A stretch of 64,000 nucleotides of DNA. Source: Gamarada debralockiae (taxonomy: Eukaryota; Ascomycota; Leotiomycetes; Helotiales; Hyphodiscaceae). The notes beneath the pieces were generated by a model. That model saw nothing but the letters and a program-made list of their open reading frames with translations. It had not been told where the DNA came from and ran no database searches. Where the stretch lies: contig NXFV01000959.1 of NCBI GenBank assembly GCA_002803225.1, positions 1 through 64,000 on the forward strand, read 5' to 3'. Positions 1 through 10,320 of the stretch are shown piece after piece. Every line of letters begins with the position of its first letter. Position 1 is the stretch's first letter. The position numbers were made by a program, and so were the translations under genes.

Positions 1-606
1 GGCATCTTCAACATAGGCATGTCGTTGGCGCTTGTGACGGCCTGGTCTTCTAACTGGGGGTACAACTGAGACTGTACAGGTCTGGTGGTCTCGGGGGTCA
101 TGAAAAACAGCATCCATAGAACCATGATCTCCATGCTCAAAGGTCATCCTCATCGCGCGTGTAAAAGGTTGTCCAAGAAGAACTATTGGCAGAGTCTGTC
201 CCTTTGATTCCCGAACCAGGAAGAAAACTGTAGTGCACCCAACTCTATGTTCAATTTCGATATCAGCCTTTGCCATCCCGGCGAACTGAAGTACCTGTCC
301 TGAAACCGTCTTCAACTTAAGGTTCTCCGTAGTTAGGATTGGACACCCAAGGCTCTTGGCAAGCTCGTATGACATAACATTGGCCTCTGCTCCCGTGTCA
401 AGCATTGCTGGTTCAGAAGCTACATCCGTAGGTCCCATGATATTGACTGGCAGCTTGGGGGTTGCCACAATCCAACCTCGAGTTGCAAAACCATCTAGAC
501 CGAGCGATTGGATGCTGACGACAGCTTCTTCCTTAATGGGCTTTCCTTCGATAAGAGACTTCAAAGCAGTTCGGGCAGCATCAGTGACCTCAAACAGTTC
601 TCGGTA
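1..606 (-). CDS. retrotransposon retropepsin (start of pol), partial
   Basis: Open without any stop from 606 down to base 1, in exactly the gag frame and separated from it only by the TAG at 607-609. It starts YRELFEVTDAARTALKSL, with no ATG near the start. The aspartic-protease signature LDTGAEANVMS lies at about 385-418 and the second conserved motif LLGQPF at about 163-180. Retropepsins of this type process Gag-Pol. Synthesis would need readthrough of the UAG or another bypass. The product continues beyond the window edge. Confidence 0.8.
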
Positions 607-3555
607 CTAGATCAGATCGGCTAGAAGCTTGTCCCGAACAGCTTCTGCAGGATGTCCACTTCCCAACTGGGTAATCAAGTCCCGGTATCCTTTTGACTTC
701 TTGGGTTGACGTGCTGTGAGCTTAACTCGGCGCTGGGGCTCTCCAGTAACAGTTTCAGGCGAGATCCGGTCAAATTCCTCGAGAGACTGTACAACGTTGG
801 TTTCCTGATGAAAATCGGGCCTCGGAATCACCTCAATTGTTTCCTTAACACTCATGTCCTCTGGGTCCTCTGGCTCGTATGCAGATTGTCTCCGTACTTT
901 GGGTCCAGGTAGTTTAGCCTCTGCCTCGATTTTCCTCTGAAGTTCAGCCTTGTCCTTTCGCGCTTTACTCCAATCGGTGTGTTTGGTAACCTTGGATTGA
1001 ACACCACTGCTTGAAGTCTTAGGCTTGGTGCGGGCCTGGGATGTATTGGCCATGAGAGTCGTCCATTCGTCGAGTTCGGAGTTAGAGTCAGACTCAACTT
1101 CCACGGAACAAGCGTGTATCCTTTTATCAAGAAGGTCATCGATATCTCGTCCGTTATTATCAATAACAGAGTAGTGTTGGACTGGAAGCTTTGGGGTTTC
1201 TGGTCGCTTTATGATACTTCGAAGTAGAACTGCATTGGCTCCGGTTGCATTGGCCTTCGCCCGTGCCTGGGCTGCCTCCTCTGCCTGGTCCTGCTCCTCC
1301 CGTATATTCCCAGCCCATCGAGTAACATCCGGGTCATACTGCGTTCCTCTGGTCCTGGAAATGATTTGTCGAACCCAAGGGGCATCTCGACGCAACATGA
1401 TTTCTTCCGCTCCTTCCTTCCAGGGTCCAAAACAGAGTCTTCCGTTGAAATTCTTGTGACAGACCCTACTCTGGACAAGCTCTTGGAGTTGCGGGCATCT
1501 ATCCGAGTGTCCGTGAGGGAACTGTTCCGGGTTACCATTCTTGTCGATGTTGTAGCAGGCATAGCAGTTGGGTCTCCCGTTATACCCATTTCCACCACTA
1601 AAGGCACTATATACAGCGGACGCGTTGATAGTATCGTTGGTAGGAACATTTTGGTTGTTCTGAAAGGCCTGAGATCGTTGATTGAAACCAGGTCCACGTT
1701 CACCACGAAATCCTCCGTACCCTCGACCTTGGTAGTATCCTCGATTGGTGTACCCAGAGTTGTTTTGGCCTAGGGCAGCTCGAAGCTCCTGGCCGATTTC
1801 CTCCCGGACATCACGGATTGCATTGGTCTGAGCAATGCGAAGTTCTTCCAGTTGTCGAGCCAAATCGTTCCGTGGATCTTGGGTCCTGGCGCTTGCACCA
1901 AACTTGGTAGGGAACATCCGGTCTAAGGCAGGCGCCTGGGGAGGTTGCGCTTCTGGTTCGTCTGGTGCAGTCCTCTTGTGGGTGTTCAGATCTTTTAGAA
2001 TGTTGTTGATAGCGCTAGCTTTCGAGCTTAGCATGACTGGGTTCCGGCTTTCCTTGTATCGGTTGATTACTTCGTCAGATTCACAGACCCCAATAGCAGT
2101 CTTGTGGAAATTGGCGTACACCAGGGTCTTCCCATCATCCAGGTCTACATTGTGCTTCTTGACGATCTTAGAGCGGATCCGATCCGGCAATGCAAAAAGA
2201 AAGAGATTGGCCCGTTCCACTTCATCAAGAAGGTTCCTTTCCTTAAGACTAGCAGAAACCCGATAGAAGAGCTCGATAAAGTCCTTCGATTCGATTTGTC
2301 CATGCTGTGCCGATAAGACTAGGGCATCTAGGAAAGGGCGAGTGTGCTTGGTATAGTCGTCATCATAGTCTCGGTACTTCCTTTTCAGGGCTGCAAAGAA
2401 AGCCCCCTCATCGAACGGCTCGTTGGTGTACTCCGGCATGGCCCTGACATCGTCACGAAGAGCGATATCAATATGGCGAAGGATTCGTCCGTGTCTGTCT
2501 TCTCCATTACAGTTCCAGTCTTTAAAGAAGGCGAGGAGTTCATCAACCCAACGCGTTGCTCCTTGGCCATCAAAGATAATACCAGCTGAGGCAGGAGTTG
2601 GTATCACTGCACGCAGCACAGTGATATTGTTGGTAGAGTTGGCCAGATCACTTGGGTTACCAGAGGCCATTTCGACTGATGGTTCACTTGGCGTTGAAGA
2701 ATCTGATTGCAGTTCTGGGGGCGTATTCTGTTGGCTCTCTGGTTGAGGTTGTTGTCCGTTTTCTGAAGTGCTGCCTGACGGTGGTGTGTTGGTTGAGGTT
2801 GTTGAAGGATTCCTAAGGGCCGGTGGTGTTGATGTTGTCCTTCCTTGATTATGGTTGGTTGACTTCCTCTTCAACGAAGAAGCTCTGTTGTGCATTCCTT
2901 GAAAACAAAAGAAAATAACCCGTTGTTGTCGTCCTTGTTGATATTGTTGTCCTTGATCGTCTTGATGATGTTGTCGATTATTTTTTCCATCATGTCGCTT
3001 CCCTTGAGGGGGAACCCTTCCTTTTGACCCCATCCTCCCCCTTGAGCTTAGTCCTGGGCGCTCAGACTTCCTAACCCTTTGATTCCAACTCTCGTTTCGA
3101 GCTGATACTGCTCGTTCACCCCAAACAGAAGCTTTAATGACTTCAGGGTCAACATCACAGTATTTCCGTGGTCCTGAGTGGCTTTCTTCCCATCTCATAC
3201 TCAAGGCAAAAGCCCCTTCAAACATCAACTCCGCAATGATACGGAAGATCAGGAGGGTTGTGACGCAAAACGTGATCAGGACCTGGTTCCCAAGCTCTCC
3301 AACACCTCTCCATCCTTCCTGATAGGGTCCCAGGAGACCTTCCTGACACCTGCCCCTTTCCCCTATCACACTATCCAAGTCCTCCTGAGGTTGGACCTCT
3401 GCCTCAGGTAAAGCCACAGATCTTACTGTAGTTCTACCTATCTTTACCCCTTTTCTTATAGAATTGGCCATTGCCTGTGATCCGCTTGGACCTTGGCAAG
3501 AGGCACCCGTGACTAAAACCATTCCAACTCTCTGTTGATGGCGCTTGTAACCCAT
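607..3555 (-). CDS. retrotransposon Gag-like polyprotein
   Basis: A 982-codon frame from an ATG at 3555 to a TAG at 607-609. The middle (roughly residues 340-540) has the all-helical, charged character of retrotransposon gag capsid regions. The part before it is very rich in Pro, Gln, Ser and Thr. A Cys/His cluster near residues 685-715 (CYACYNIDKNG..., then HGH and further Cys) looks like a non-standard zinc knuckle, preceded by a Gly/Arg-rich RGYGGFRGERG tract that fits nucleic-acid binding. The first 220 residues look unlike gag. An alternative initiator at 2895 (MHNRASS...) follows a pyrimidine-rich stretch ending in CAAG, so either the leader is spliced or translation starts at 2895. The frame continues without a shift into the protease beyond the TAG. 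Confidence 0.75.
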   Translation of the reverse strand: MGYKRHQQRVGMVLVTGASCQGPSGSQAMANSIRKGVKIGRTTVRSVALPEAEVQPQEDLDSVIGERGRCQEGLLGPYQEGWRGVGELGNQVLITFCVTTLLIFRIIAELMFEGAFALSMRWEESHSGPRKYCDVDPEVIKASVWGERAVSARNESWNQRVRKSERPGLSSRGRMGSKGRVPPQGKRHDGKNNRQHHQDDQGQQYQQGRQQRVIFFCFQGMHNRASSLKRKSTNHNQGRTTSTPPALRNPSTTSTNTPPSGSTSENGQQPQPESQQNTPPELQSDSSTPSEPSVEMASGNPSDLANSTNNITVLRAVIPTPASAGIIFDGQGATRWVDELLAFFKDWNCNGEDRHGRILRHIDIALRDDVRAMPEYTNEPFDEGAFFAALKRKYRDYDDDYTKHTRPFLDALVLSAQHGQIESKDFIELFYRVSASLKERNLLDEVERANLFLFALPDRIRSKIVKKHNVDLDDGKTLVYANFHKTAIGVCESDEVINRYKESRNPVMLSSKASAINNILKDLNTHKRTAPDEPEAQPPQAPALDRMFPTKFGASARTQDPRNDLARQLEELRIAQTNAIRDVREEIGQELRAALGQNNSGYTNRGYYQGRGYGGFRGERGPGFNQRSQAFQNNQNVPTNDTINASAVYSAFSGGNGYNGRPNCYACYNIDKNGNPEQFPHGHSDRCPQLQELVQSRVCHKNFNGRLCFGPWKEGAEEIMLRRDAPWVRQIISRTRGTQYDPDVTRWAGNIREEQDQAEEAAQARAKANATGANAVLLRSIIKRPETPKLPVQHYSVIDNNGRDIDDLLDKRIHACSVEVESDSNSELDEWTTLMANTSQARTKPKTSSSGVQSKVTKHTDWSKARKDKAELQRKIEAEAKLPGPKVRRQSAYEPEDPEDMSVKETIEVIPRPDFHQETNVVQSLEEFDRISPETVTGEPQRRVKLTARQPKKSKGYRDLITQLGSGHPAEAVRDKLLADLI

Positions 3556-3792
3556 GTCGTAAATCTTAAACTATACCCAGAATGTAAAATAACTTGATCC
3601 AATAAACCCAATTCCATCAAGTCAGACTAAGCTCTCTCCTACAATGGCGCTATATCCTGAAACATGTGATAACCCTGAAACAATCATCCCCTGAACTATC
3701 TTGCACAACTTGAAAGCATCAGAACTAAAGCAAACAAAGCAAACATCCCTCACTTGAGAATGCGAATGCCTTCACTTGACTGCGAAAAAGGC

Positions 3793-3810
3793 TCCCTGCG
3801 TAGGCCACCA
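3793..3810 (-). other. primer-binding-like site of the retrotransposon
   Basis: One base inside the inferred LTR end the minus strand reads TGGTGGCCTACGCAGGGA. A leading TGG pairs with a tRNA CCA end, and the position is where a primer-binding site should lie. I could not assign a tRNA, and self-priming elements also exist in fungi, so this is a positional call. Confidence 0.4.
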
Positions 3811-3811
3811 A

Positions 3812-4167
3812 TGTAGAAGGAACGAAATGCGAGTATAAGCGCGTCCCGATTGCGCTGTGTATCGCACGTGCTCTCAGTGAGGGATAGAACAAAAACGATG
3901 CAAAACGAAGGTCATAGTGCATGAAAGCACACCCAAATGTGTCTGAAAACGAGGTAAAAAACTGTATTGTATGATGTGTGATTATGCGTAAGTATCTAAG
4001 TGCTGTCCTGGCTGCGAAGGCCATTTATGTCCCGCTGGCACGTGACATCCAGCTAAGCGATCAGCGTGACCGATTTCCCCACCACAGTAATAGTTGCCAT
4101 GTGAAAGCGCTCATGAAATCGCCTGTGAAATCGCCCGTGTACCTTCAAGAGCTAGGCTCTTGTTACA
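3812..4167 (-). repeat. 5' long terminal repeat (356 bp)
   Basis: Read on the minus strand the block starts TGTAACAAGAGCC and ends CTTCTACA, giving the TG...CA ends with inverted TGTA/TACA termini expected of an LTR. It sits directly upstream of a primer-binding-like sequence and the gag frame. A CATAAATGG stretch in its middle could serve as a TATA element. The partner 3' LTR is outside the window, so the boundaries rest on terminal motifs and context, not on a direct repeat that I can compare. Confidence 0.6.
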
Positions 4168-4187
4168 TATAATATAGATATATATAA

Positions 4188-4464
4188 TAGCTGAGGTAGC
4201 TGGAGGGCAACAAGAGGGATTACAGTACGTTAGAGTAGTAACAGTTCAATAATAGAAGAAGTAGTTGTTGTATTTGTTGTACTAGCAATAGGGGGTACCT
4301 AAGTACTAGTGTAACAGCACTTCTTCAAAGAGTCTTCAATGCGTGAGACTTCATTTCGTTGAGCTGTCACACTATCGGCACAACCATTGCTTCTTCTTTT
4401 ACTGAACTGCTACTTCTCTTATATACTGTGATCCCTCCTGTTGCCCTCCAGCTACCTGTAGCTG
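4188..4464. repeat. LTR-like palindromic repeat, about 80-bp arms
   Basis: The plus strand from 4188 (GCTGAGGTAGCTGGAGGGCA...) and the minus strand from about 4464 (GCTACAGGTAGCTGGAGGGC...) match over about 80 bp with roughly ten differences, giving a large imperfect inverted repeat around a loop of about 110 bp. The minus-strand arm holds a TATATAAGAG box, as expected of an LTR promoter, so this is probably two head-to-head solo-LTR fragments or a small palindromic element. A related 40-bp stretch recurs at 14642-14681. The retrotransposon LTR begins only 20 bp to the left. Confidence 0.6.
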
Positions 4465-6321
4465 TATTGTATAAAAATACTAAGCTAAGGAGAGAAGGAA
4501 AAGGTTCTATAAGTGCATGACCTAATATATCTAAAGGGCACGCTAGTATGCTCAGCCCTTCACGCGTTGACATATCAAGTCTAGTCCTTTCCTCTTTTGA
4601 CCTTTTGCCTTGATTGTAGGAGCTTTTCAGACCTTCCTGACAGTGCCATGGAGTACTCGGCAGCGCGATTCCATATCCGGTCTCGGAAAGGGATTTACTT
4701 GAGACTGTCGTCTCGAGCCTTAGACCTCAGGCATCAATTCCTTCAGGGCCGTCACAGTAGCTAGCTAGTGGATAGATAGTACGGTGAAGGCGCCTTCCAT
4801 TAGCCACGGCACGTCTTTACAGGTAAGGCCTAGTATAGAGCCGCTTGGTTTAATAGGCAGCGAGTAATCTATTGAAATAGTAGAACTACTGTGCCTGGTT
4901 TTTTTTCCTTTTAGGTTTTCCTAGGGTTTGTACTTCTAGGATGTCAGTTGGGACGGTTTTTGGGGCGAAATATCGTAAATTCTTGACTTAGCTAGATATC
5001 TATGGCGCGTAAAAAATCAAGGCGGGGTACAGCTCCTTTATCCTAAAGGAAGAAGCAAATACAGACTAGACCCAATAAGGAAGGGATCAGCATTCCAACC
5101 AACATAGGAGTGCTGCATAGCTCACTAGCTGGCCAGCGTAAGAACATCAACCAACCAACCAACCAATCGACCTCCTAATTATAACTCTAAGGAATGATAT
5201 TAAGACAGCGCTACTTTTTAGTATAAATGTAAAGAAAGATTTGGTTACGTAGAACATTAATAGAGTTGATTGTTGTGGGTATAAGATACAGCCTGTAGAG
5301 CCTGTACTTCTACTGTAATGAATGTAATTCGACCTGATTTCCCCCATACACTGAGCTGCGCTATTGTGCAACCTAGACTACCTTTGTTGCTTATGATTGG
5401 TTGGATCCTCGATCCAACATTAACAGGCCAAATGCTAATCCCAAATGCTAATCCCAAATGCTAATCCCAAATGCTAATCTATCAGAAATCCTAGGTGAGA
5501 TGCTGACCATTAGCCATACGAAAAGCCGACAGTGGAGACTAATAGTGTTGTCAGATGCCCCTTGTTGGTTGCTATGGTGACGGCTGTTTACATGTATATC
5601 GGGTTCTGGCAACCCCATGGTTCTTCCCTCCTTAGATATCAATACATACATGATTTTAACACACAATATCGTCTGATCGACAAGTGTATCCACTCAACCC
5701 TTCTCAGACATCTCTGTTTGTCAGCTTTTGACTGTTCGATTTTTATTAAGAGGGATTATGCTGTAGGTTCAAAAAGCTGCTTCTAACCCACTACCCAGCC
5801 ACTTAGGACTCACAAGAAGGATTTCGAAATATTCAAGGGCTCATGCCCCACCAACGGTCCTCGCTTCAAGCTGTACCTGATTTGGATAAATGGTTAGGGC
5901 GATGCCGCCTCAATTTAGTTAACTAGCCAGCCTATGCATATTCAGATTGTTTAAGTTCATATGATATTTTCACTAAGCCCAAAATATCTCTTCGTTGGCC
6001 CAGGCGCTATACAGAAACATGATAACAACTCGTACATCGTCTCCTAGATGTGAATTGCCTTCTGGTGGCCCCTGGAGCTTAATCCCTCTCCTCACCACCT
6101 TTGCAACCTTTTTGAAGTTGGGATCGGATAGTTTAAGTGGGTCTTCGAAAAAAAAAAAAAAAAAAATTTTTTTTTTTATGTCTGACGCTGTTACGTCCGT
6201 CAGATATCACGTCTTTAGATGTAGCAATGCTAACATCTGCGGAATTGTCGCCGTGAGGCCTTGTTTGTCTTCAGTGTTGCTGTCAACCAGACTCAATGCT
6301 CGGCACCAGCCTTCCCCACTC
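4465..6321. other. gene-free, repeat-bearing region
   Basis: Apart from the 13-bp minisatellite and a homopolymer block at 6148-6177 (19 A followed by 11 T), I see no reading frame with protein-like composition, no splice-consistent exons and no RNA gene. Confidence 0.6.
5428..5479. repeat. 13-bp tandem repeat, four perfect copies
   Basis: Unit CCAAATGCTAATC repeated four times without a mismatch. It lies in gene-free sequence. A short AACC run occurs at 5148-5165. Confidence 0.9.
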
Positions 6322-7086
6322 CTACACCATTTGCGACCCAAGTTCATTTGTACGGTAGAAGCCGCGGTTGCGCTTGCTGTCCGTTTCTTCGGCATCGGAG
6401 GCTCGAGCCTTTATGACGCAAATCAATCGCACTACTCTTCTTCGCCTGCTGTGTAAGATGCGCAAAACTTTTCGCGGAACCTCACTCATGTAGGCTACAA
6501 GATCGAGCCGTATCGGAAGCCCATCCACCAAGTCTAAAGCAACTTTAAAAAGACTTATGGCGCCGTTATGCATTACGATGAGATACTCGGACGTCCCCCA
6601 TGTGTATCTCTTTGTACTGAACGGCTCTTCGTCCACGCGTTTTAAGACCTCCAAGTCCGCTTCAGAGCCGCTTGGGTCGAGGGTCTGCCGGATGAAAAAT
6701 TTGCGAGAACATCCCCTCCAAATCGAGAGCCATTTTTTGTGGCCCATAAAGTCCCGTACAGGGGCTGCAACGCCTTCGATACTGCCTCCACCGACCCCTG
6801 CATTTAAGGAAATCTTGGCCTGCTTCGAGAGCTTTAGGCTCACCAAGTCCTGATCATGGGTAAAGGATCGGCTCGACGGGAGCGTGTATGCGTTCAACTG
6901 GGCCCAGTCAGGGAATAAACGAGAGAATGTGATCGACCTTGCTGTATCCCAATGAGGCTCTACAGTTCCTGTGACGAATTTCTGAACAGATCCGTCTGCT
7001 TGTGGCAGTATCTGCCCTTTCGGTGCGGAATTTTGCCGTTGGTGGAAAGTGAGCCTGTTCCACCACGTACGCACTACCATGTACAT
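6322..7086 (-). CDS. hypothetical protein, 254 residues
   Basis: Uninterrupted frame from an ATG at 7086. I do not recognise the family. The product starts MYMVVRTWWNRL, has no obvious signal peptide or membrane segment and ends in a basic region (HSRRRRVV...). It is downstream, on the same strand, of the decayed repeat module at 7285-7840, so it may be the surviving 3' part of a larger decayed gene and not a free-standing one. Against it being real: no homology that I can name, no evident promoter, and damaged surroundings. In favour: 254 codons without a stop and fairly ordinary composition. Confidence 0.35.
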   Translation of the reverse strand: MYMVVRTWWNRLTFHQRQNSAPKGQILPQADGSVQKFVTGTVEPHWDTARSITFSRLFPDWAQLNAYTLPSSRSFTHDQDLVSLKLSKQAKISLNAGVGGGSIEGVAAPVRDFMGHKKWLSIWRGCSRKFFIRQTLDPSGSEADLEVLKRVDEEPFSTKRYTWGTSEYLIVMHNGAISLFKVALDLVDGLPIRLDLVAYMSEVPRKVLRILHSRRRRVVRLICVIKARASDAEETDSKRNRGFYRTNELGSQMV

Positions 7087-7284
7087 AAACTGGATTGAGG
7101 AAAGGGATATGAGAGCCTGGTGATATTCCTACTCCTGCTCCTGCTGCATCTTTATTACTAGCATAAGCTGCCTCAGCGACCAGATTGGTTGGTAGCCATC
7201 CTAATAATAAAAATAAAATTAATGAGTATGGCTCCCGTCCATGTTCTGCACCAACTGGAGCTGGGGCAGCAGTAGCAGGTGCAG

Positions 7285-7840
7285 ATTACAATCCGAACAC
7301 ACCTGGTGTGGGTGCTTTGGTTCCTGTGAAGTTCGACGCGCTGGATCCCAATCTGTTGGCAACCTTTGGGTTTGGTAGGGAGGTGAAAGGCAGGATATAG
7401 AGCGCCTCTTCGAGACGACGGCTATACTGCGTCAGGCTGATGCCAAAACTGCTGCCTGTGTTCGGCCTGTAGAAGTCGTCATCCCGCGACCAGAGTTTAC
7501 ACTCTTCGTCCTCAAAGTCAGCATCTGACTGTGCATCGTTTGTATAATCGCTTAAGTCCTTTAAGATATCCTTCTGAAGCGCTTCGGGAGCGTGTATAGG
7601 GACAACTGCAATTTCACCTGAATGCTTCAGTTGGGACAGGCCTTTGTAACTCCTCGATTCTGGTCTTGGAGGATAAAACAGCTGCCTGCGTTCGACGTGG
7701 AGAAGTCGTCATGCAGCGACCATAGCTCACACTCTGCGTCCTCAAAGTCAGCGTGTAGCTCTGTATCGTTGGTGTGATTGCTCATACACTTTAAGATATC
7801 TTCGCGAAGAACTTGTAAGGTTTCTAGAGGTCGGCCGGTT
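7285..7840 (-). pseudogene. decayed gene carrying a duplicated peptide module
   Basis: Two minus-strand segments (about 7680-7825 and 7446-7620) encode related peptides. The upstream copy reads LREDILKCMSNHTND...DFEDAECELWS and the downstream copy LQKDILKDLSDYTND...DFEDEECKLWS. Both are followed by a DDF..N.GS tail. The two copies are not in one continuous frame: the upstream one runs into a TGA after about 20 further codons, while the downstream one is preceded by an open stretch ending in EIAVVPIHAPEA and continues to a TAA near 7285. No ATG starts either copy. The module family is unknown to me. The preserved third-base variation argues that the duplication was once translated. Confidence 0.55.
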
Positions 7841-7893
7841 AGTGTAGTGGTTTAGGAATGGGCGGCTCGAGAGCTTTCGTCCGACCTGAGTGC

Positions 7894-9275
7894 CTACTCT
7901 AGAAAGAGTTGCCAAGAGTTACGACAACCTTTGAGCCGAAACTCTGTCCGCATCGCAAATCTATAGAAGAGATTAACCAGTTTAGCTAACCTAGGGGTTG
8001 CCTGAGACGGAGTGAAATAAATACAAATTACTGAGGAAAGCCCCAGCTGCTTCTGGACATTTTCACATTTGAACGTCATTACTAACCCCATGCAGTCTAA
8101 TTTAGAGCGGGTAGGCATCCTCAGAGCTATGACTAGTAAGGGTTTAGGGCCTTAGCTCTGTACTAAAAGTTAGCCCATCAGCATCGATTCCTCCTGGAAT
8201 AGGTTTAAGCTTTCCTGCACTTCCTATACGTCATACACTTCATATTTCTAATTAGCTACATTGAAATATCGACGGATTACGTTAAATCTAGGTTATGGTC
8301 TAACTACAGCCAAAGTTGGTTGGACCGTAAGTTTGATAGCCGGCCAGCCTTGTCTTGTGCGGCCACATATTTCAGGGCATCAAATTCTTGTGACCGACAG
8401 AAACTGTCGTGCACGGACCTACGGCGTAGGTCATGTGATATGGCCTGTGCTCAAGCTAGGGAAAACCTCAATATCGAGCCTGTATCAAGCGGCCGGCCAT
8501 TCTGGAGTTTCTCATAGCGCTGCTAATGGAAGCTTGACTTGTCAAAATTCCTTCGAACAATGGAGCTACAGTGTTTATCTTGCTATTTCAATCCATCATC
8601 ACAGCCGCTCACCATCTCCCCACGGAAACCGAAGCCTTCCCTGCTTCAGCCCCAAATTACCCCACTTGCCTAAAAGAGCACTGCTCGCGAGCCGGATTTT
8701 GAAACCAATGCCCGCCTCCTCCCTTTCCTAACTCCGAAATATCCATCGCACCGTCTTCTACATTCACGAGTCTGGATATGAGACGAGATGGCGTGAAATC
8801 GATGCGAGGATGGCGAAGGCGTTTGGTGAAATGACGAAAGTGGTTGGCTCACTGTGTTTGACACTTTCAGCGGCGGCGAATAAAGACCTCGCGCTTCCTC
8901 ATCATTTGAAGTCGAAATGAATTTTCGTTCACGAAATCTTCTCGAAAGACGACAGGAGCATTAGAAAAATTCCGGTAAACGATTTCAATCGCTGTTCAAT
9001 CGTTCACTCGATTTCGGCGATTTACTTGGTACCCAAGCCTACTTCCTGTAATAACGCCTTTCAAAGCTCAAAGTCAAAGGCGAGTAAAGTTTCCCACTCC
9101 TGGATCCAGAAAGAGCATTCCCCTCATCTCATTTTTTCAAATTCATTCAATCACGCAGACTATTCCATTTACGCAGTCGTTCAATCAAATCCACTTTCTA
9201 ATGCGATTCAACAGCCTCCACATCTATCACGATCAGCTTCTGAAGGCGTATCAATCCACCGAACAAATAGCCAAG
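7894..9275. other. intergenic, no gene seen
   Basis: Only short frames with unconvincing composition. The last 100 bp form the promoter and leader of the aldo/keto reductase gene, which starts at 9276. A weak tRNA box-A-like word lies just to the left at 7840-7850 without a good box B. Confidence 0.6.
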
Positions 9276-10320
9276 ATGACGACCACAACGCAAGCTAAGC
9301 TTGATATCACTTCGACAGTGAAGATGAGATCGGGGTATGAGATGCCTGTTCTGGGATACGGTGTGAGTTTCAATTTTGTATTCTTTTGGGACATCATTGA
9401 CTTGCAGTTGAATTTGGATCATTCTCTTCAATTGAGCGACTGAATTCGAAGTCTTGATTCCGTCTCCTATATCCTCTTTTGTTCAGTTGGATTGACCATC
9501 AGTACTGACAATTACCCAGGTCTACCAAACACCGCCAACCACAACCGAGTCTGTCGTATCATACGCTCTGAAAACCGGATACCGTCACATCGATTCTGCC
9601 CGCGTCTACTACAACGAAGGGCCCTGCGCTCGTGCTATGTCCTCCTCTGGCCTTCCACGCTCGGAGATATTCTTCACCTCCAAAATCTACTCCAATTCCC
9701 TCTCATACACCGAAACAGTCTCTCAAATAAACTCAACAATTAAGGCTACCGGCCTTACCTATATTGATTTGATGCTTATCCATGCACCATATGGAGGTTC
9801 CACAGGTCGCAAAGGTGCGTGGAAAGCGTTGGTAGAAGCAGTCGAGGCTGGTAAGGTGCGCAGTATTGGAGTGAGCAATTACGGGGTTCATCATTTGGAT
9901 GAGCTGGAGCAGCATATCAAGGAGCTTGAAACTGAGCGCGGCCCAGGAAAGGGAGGAGTTCTTTCAGTTGGTCAATGGGAATTACAGCCGTGGCTCTCAC
10001 ATCCCGATATCGTTGCGTGGTGCAGGAAACGCGGCGTCGTTGTGCAGGCATTCAGCCCTCTAACTCGTGGAAAACGGTTGAACGATCCACTTTTGAAGCC
10101 CCTGATGAAAAAGCATAATAAGACGGCAGCTCAGGTACTCATGCGGTGGCCACTGCAAATGGGGTTCGTTCCGTTGCCGAAGAGCGAGAAGCCTAGTAGA
10201 ATCGAGGAGAATGTAGATATTTACGATTTCGAGCTCACGGAGGAGGATATGAGAGTGCTAGATACGGGCAAGTACGAGAATTCGGCTTGGGATCCTACGG
10301 TTACGCCGTTGGATCAGTAG
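9276..10320 (+). CDS. aldo/keto reductase
   Basis: Two exons, 9276-9362 and 9520-10320, joined in phase 0 (donor GTGAGT, acceptor CCCAG) to give 295 residues, close to the usual AKR length. Family members reduce aldehydes or ketones with NADPH in a TIM barrel. The tetrad is visible: Asp54 and Tyr59 in HIDSARVYYNE, Lys84 in FFTSKIYS and His117 in MLIHAP. SIGVSNYG and the cofactor-binding PLPKSEKPSRI block near the C-terminus also fit. The exon junction restores LGYG-VYQTPP, the usual first strand. The start was chosen because the upstream in-frame extension has no AKR character. The convergent neighbour at 10785 is an acyltransferase. The substrate cannot be told. It resembles small fungal AKRs in both primary and secondary metabolism. 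Confidence 0.92.

Larger units (their letters stand above)
1..4167 (-). mobile_element. LTR retrotransposon, truncated by the left window edge
   Basis: Minus-strand element whose 5' end lies at 4167 and which runs off the window at base 1. In order it shows an LTR-like block (3812-4167), a primer-binding-like site just inside it (about 3793-3810), a leader, a gag-like frame (607-3555) and a retropepsin frame (1-606). The protease has the DTGA active site followed by an LGQPF motif, which fits Ty3/gypsy-type elements better than copia, but reverse transcriptase and integrase are outside the window, so the class is inferred. The gag and protease frames are open over more than 3.5 kb except for one UAG, so the copy looks recent and little affected by point-mutation decay, unlike the AT-rich remnants elsewhere in the window. 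The base pairs just outside the LTR (TATAA, 4168-4172) would be the target duplication; the second copy is not in view. Confidence 0.85.

Noticed and set aside
3725..4024. 99-codon minus-strand frame
   Set aside because: Falls inside the LTR and leader of the retrotransposon and has no family features.
6148..6177. A19T11 homopolymer block as a terminator or poly(A) retroposon tail
   Set aside because: No adjacent RNA gene or LINE-like sequence identified; homopolymers of this size are common in fungal intergenic DNA.
8261..8731. 156-codon plus-strand frame
   Set aside because: No protein-like pattern and no start context; probably chance.
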